Program-made: the position numbers and the translations under genes | Shown: positions 13,290-13,626 of the stretch, in pieces | Layout: every line of letters begins with the position of its first letter | Position numbering within the stretch: position 1 is the stretch's first letter | Notes under the pieces: generated by a model | The model's input: the letters and a program-made list of their open reading frames with translations, nothing else | The model's database searches: none | What the model was told of the DNA's origin: nothing | NCBI RefSeq assembly: GCF_000497445.1 | Contig: NZ_CM002285.1 | Span: forward strand, 7,350,454 to 7,364,079 | Direction: 5' to 3' | Source: Streptomyces roseochromogenus subsp. oscitans DS 12.976 | GTDB lineage: Bacteria; Actinomycetota; Actinomycetes; Streptomycetales; Streptomycetaceae | DNA: 13,626 nt

Positions 13290-13625
13290 TCAGCCCACGT
13301 CCGCCCCGGCGTCCTGCCAGGCCCGCAGCACGCTCTCCACGGCCGGGGCGATCCGGCGCCGTGCCTCGTACCGTGACACCCCGCTCATCAGCAGCTGGTC
13401 GTACGGCGTGTCCACATGCCGTACGGCCGCCACGACCGCCGAGATCACCGCCCCCTCCGACAGAGCCCGCCCGGCCGAGCTGCGCCCGACCCGCCCACTG
13501 CCCCGCGCGGACGCGTGCGCCGCGATGGCCAGCGCCCGGTCCGCCGGGCAGCCGGGAAACAGCCGCAGGATCTCGGCCGCGAACGCCGCTGCGAACCGTT
13601 CGTCCTCCGCCGCCCGGTCGCCGCG
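13290..13625 (-). CDS. DUF2293 protein, C-terminal part (5' end outside window)
   Basis: 111 residues before the TGA at 13292-13290, open to the window edge, so the start lies to the right. The sequence contains LRLFPGCPADRALAIAAHAS, then GSGRVGRS and a helix region, followed by VRHVDTPYDQLLMSGVSRYE and a final helix. This matches the DUF2293 domain (IAAHAS...GRVGRS...VRHxDTxYDxLLMxG). DUF2293 proteins are uncharacterised; the conserved basic and His-rich pattern suggests nucleic acid contact but this is inference. No signal peptide or membrane segment is seen in this part. Confidence 0.8.
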   Translation of the reverse strand, partial: RGDRAAEDERFAAAFAAEILRLFPGCPADRALAIAAHASARGSGRVGRSSAGRALSEGAVISAVVAAVRHVDTPYDQLLMSGVSRYEARRRIAPAVESVLRAWQDAGADVG

Positions 13626-13626
13626 C

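Overview
The window is very GC-rich, with strong G/C bias at third codon positions. Its families (FUSC transporter, bacterial class I P450, XRE/DUF5753 plus DUF397 pair, DUF2293, MocR regulator) and GTG starts point to a Streptomyces or close relative chromosome. The mix of intact, frameshifted and decayed genes looks like accessory rather than core DNA. All assignments come from reading the sequence; no database search was run.

Layout. (1) 1-3730, plus strand: C-terminal part of a FUSC membrane protein, an amidohydrolase of the MTA/SAH-deaminase type and a cytochrome P450, with gaps of 15 and 20 bp. A block of about 14-bp tandem repeats follows. (2) 3939-4970: a DUF899 thioredoxin-like protein closed by a hairpin that begins at its stop codon, then a 58-residue small protein whose stop faces the stop of a minus-strand ABC transporter pseudogene (4968-5838). 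A palindrome spans the two stops. (3) 6079-9130: a divergent regulatory cluster. On the minus strand lie an RsbW-like ATPase with a repetitive His/Pro tail and a translationally coupled companion protein. On the plus strand lie an XRE/DUF5753 regulator and its DUF397 partner, followed by a frameshifted remnant of an S-adenosyl methyltransferase. The divergent region carries two adjacent inverted repeats and a 12-bp-period repeat array. (4) 9166-11347: a 44/45-bp tandem repeat array, a MocR/GntR-aminotransferase regulator (minus), and a divergent carboxymuconolactone decarboxylase/AhpD-like gene carrying one apparent frameshift. (5) 11405-13625, minus strand: a complete glutamate synthase small subunit with no large-subunit gene next to it, about 400 bp without a supported gene, and the C-terminus of a DUF2293 protein.

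The best candidate for a system is the ATPase/companion and XRE/DUF397 cluster. XRE-DUF397 pairs control development and antibiotic production in Streptomyces (abaA/whiJ-type clusters, Scr1/Scr2). Here the cluster has a repeat-built His-rich tail, a well-structured divergent operator and a decaying methyltransferase. A second theme is the number of short local tandem repeats, several with a period of 12 bp or a multiple, in unrelated genes and spacers.
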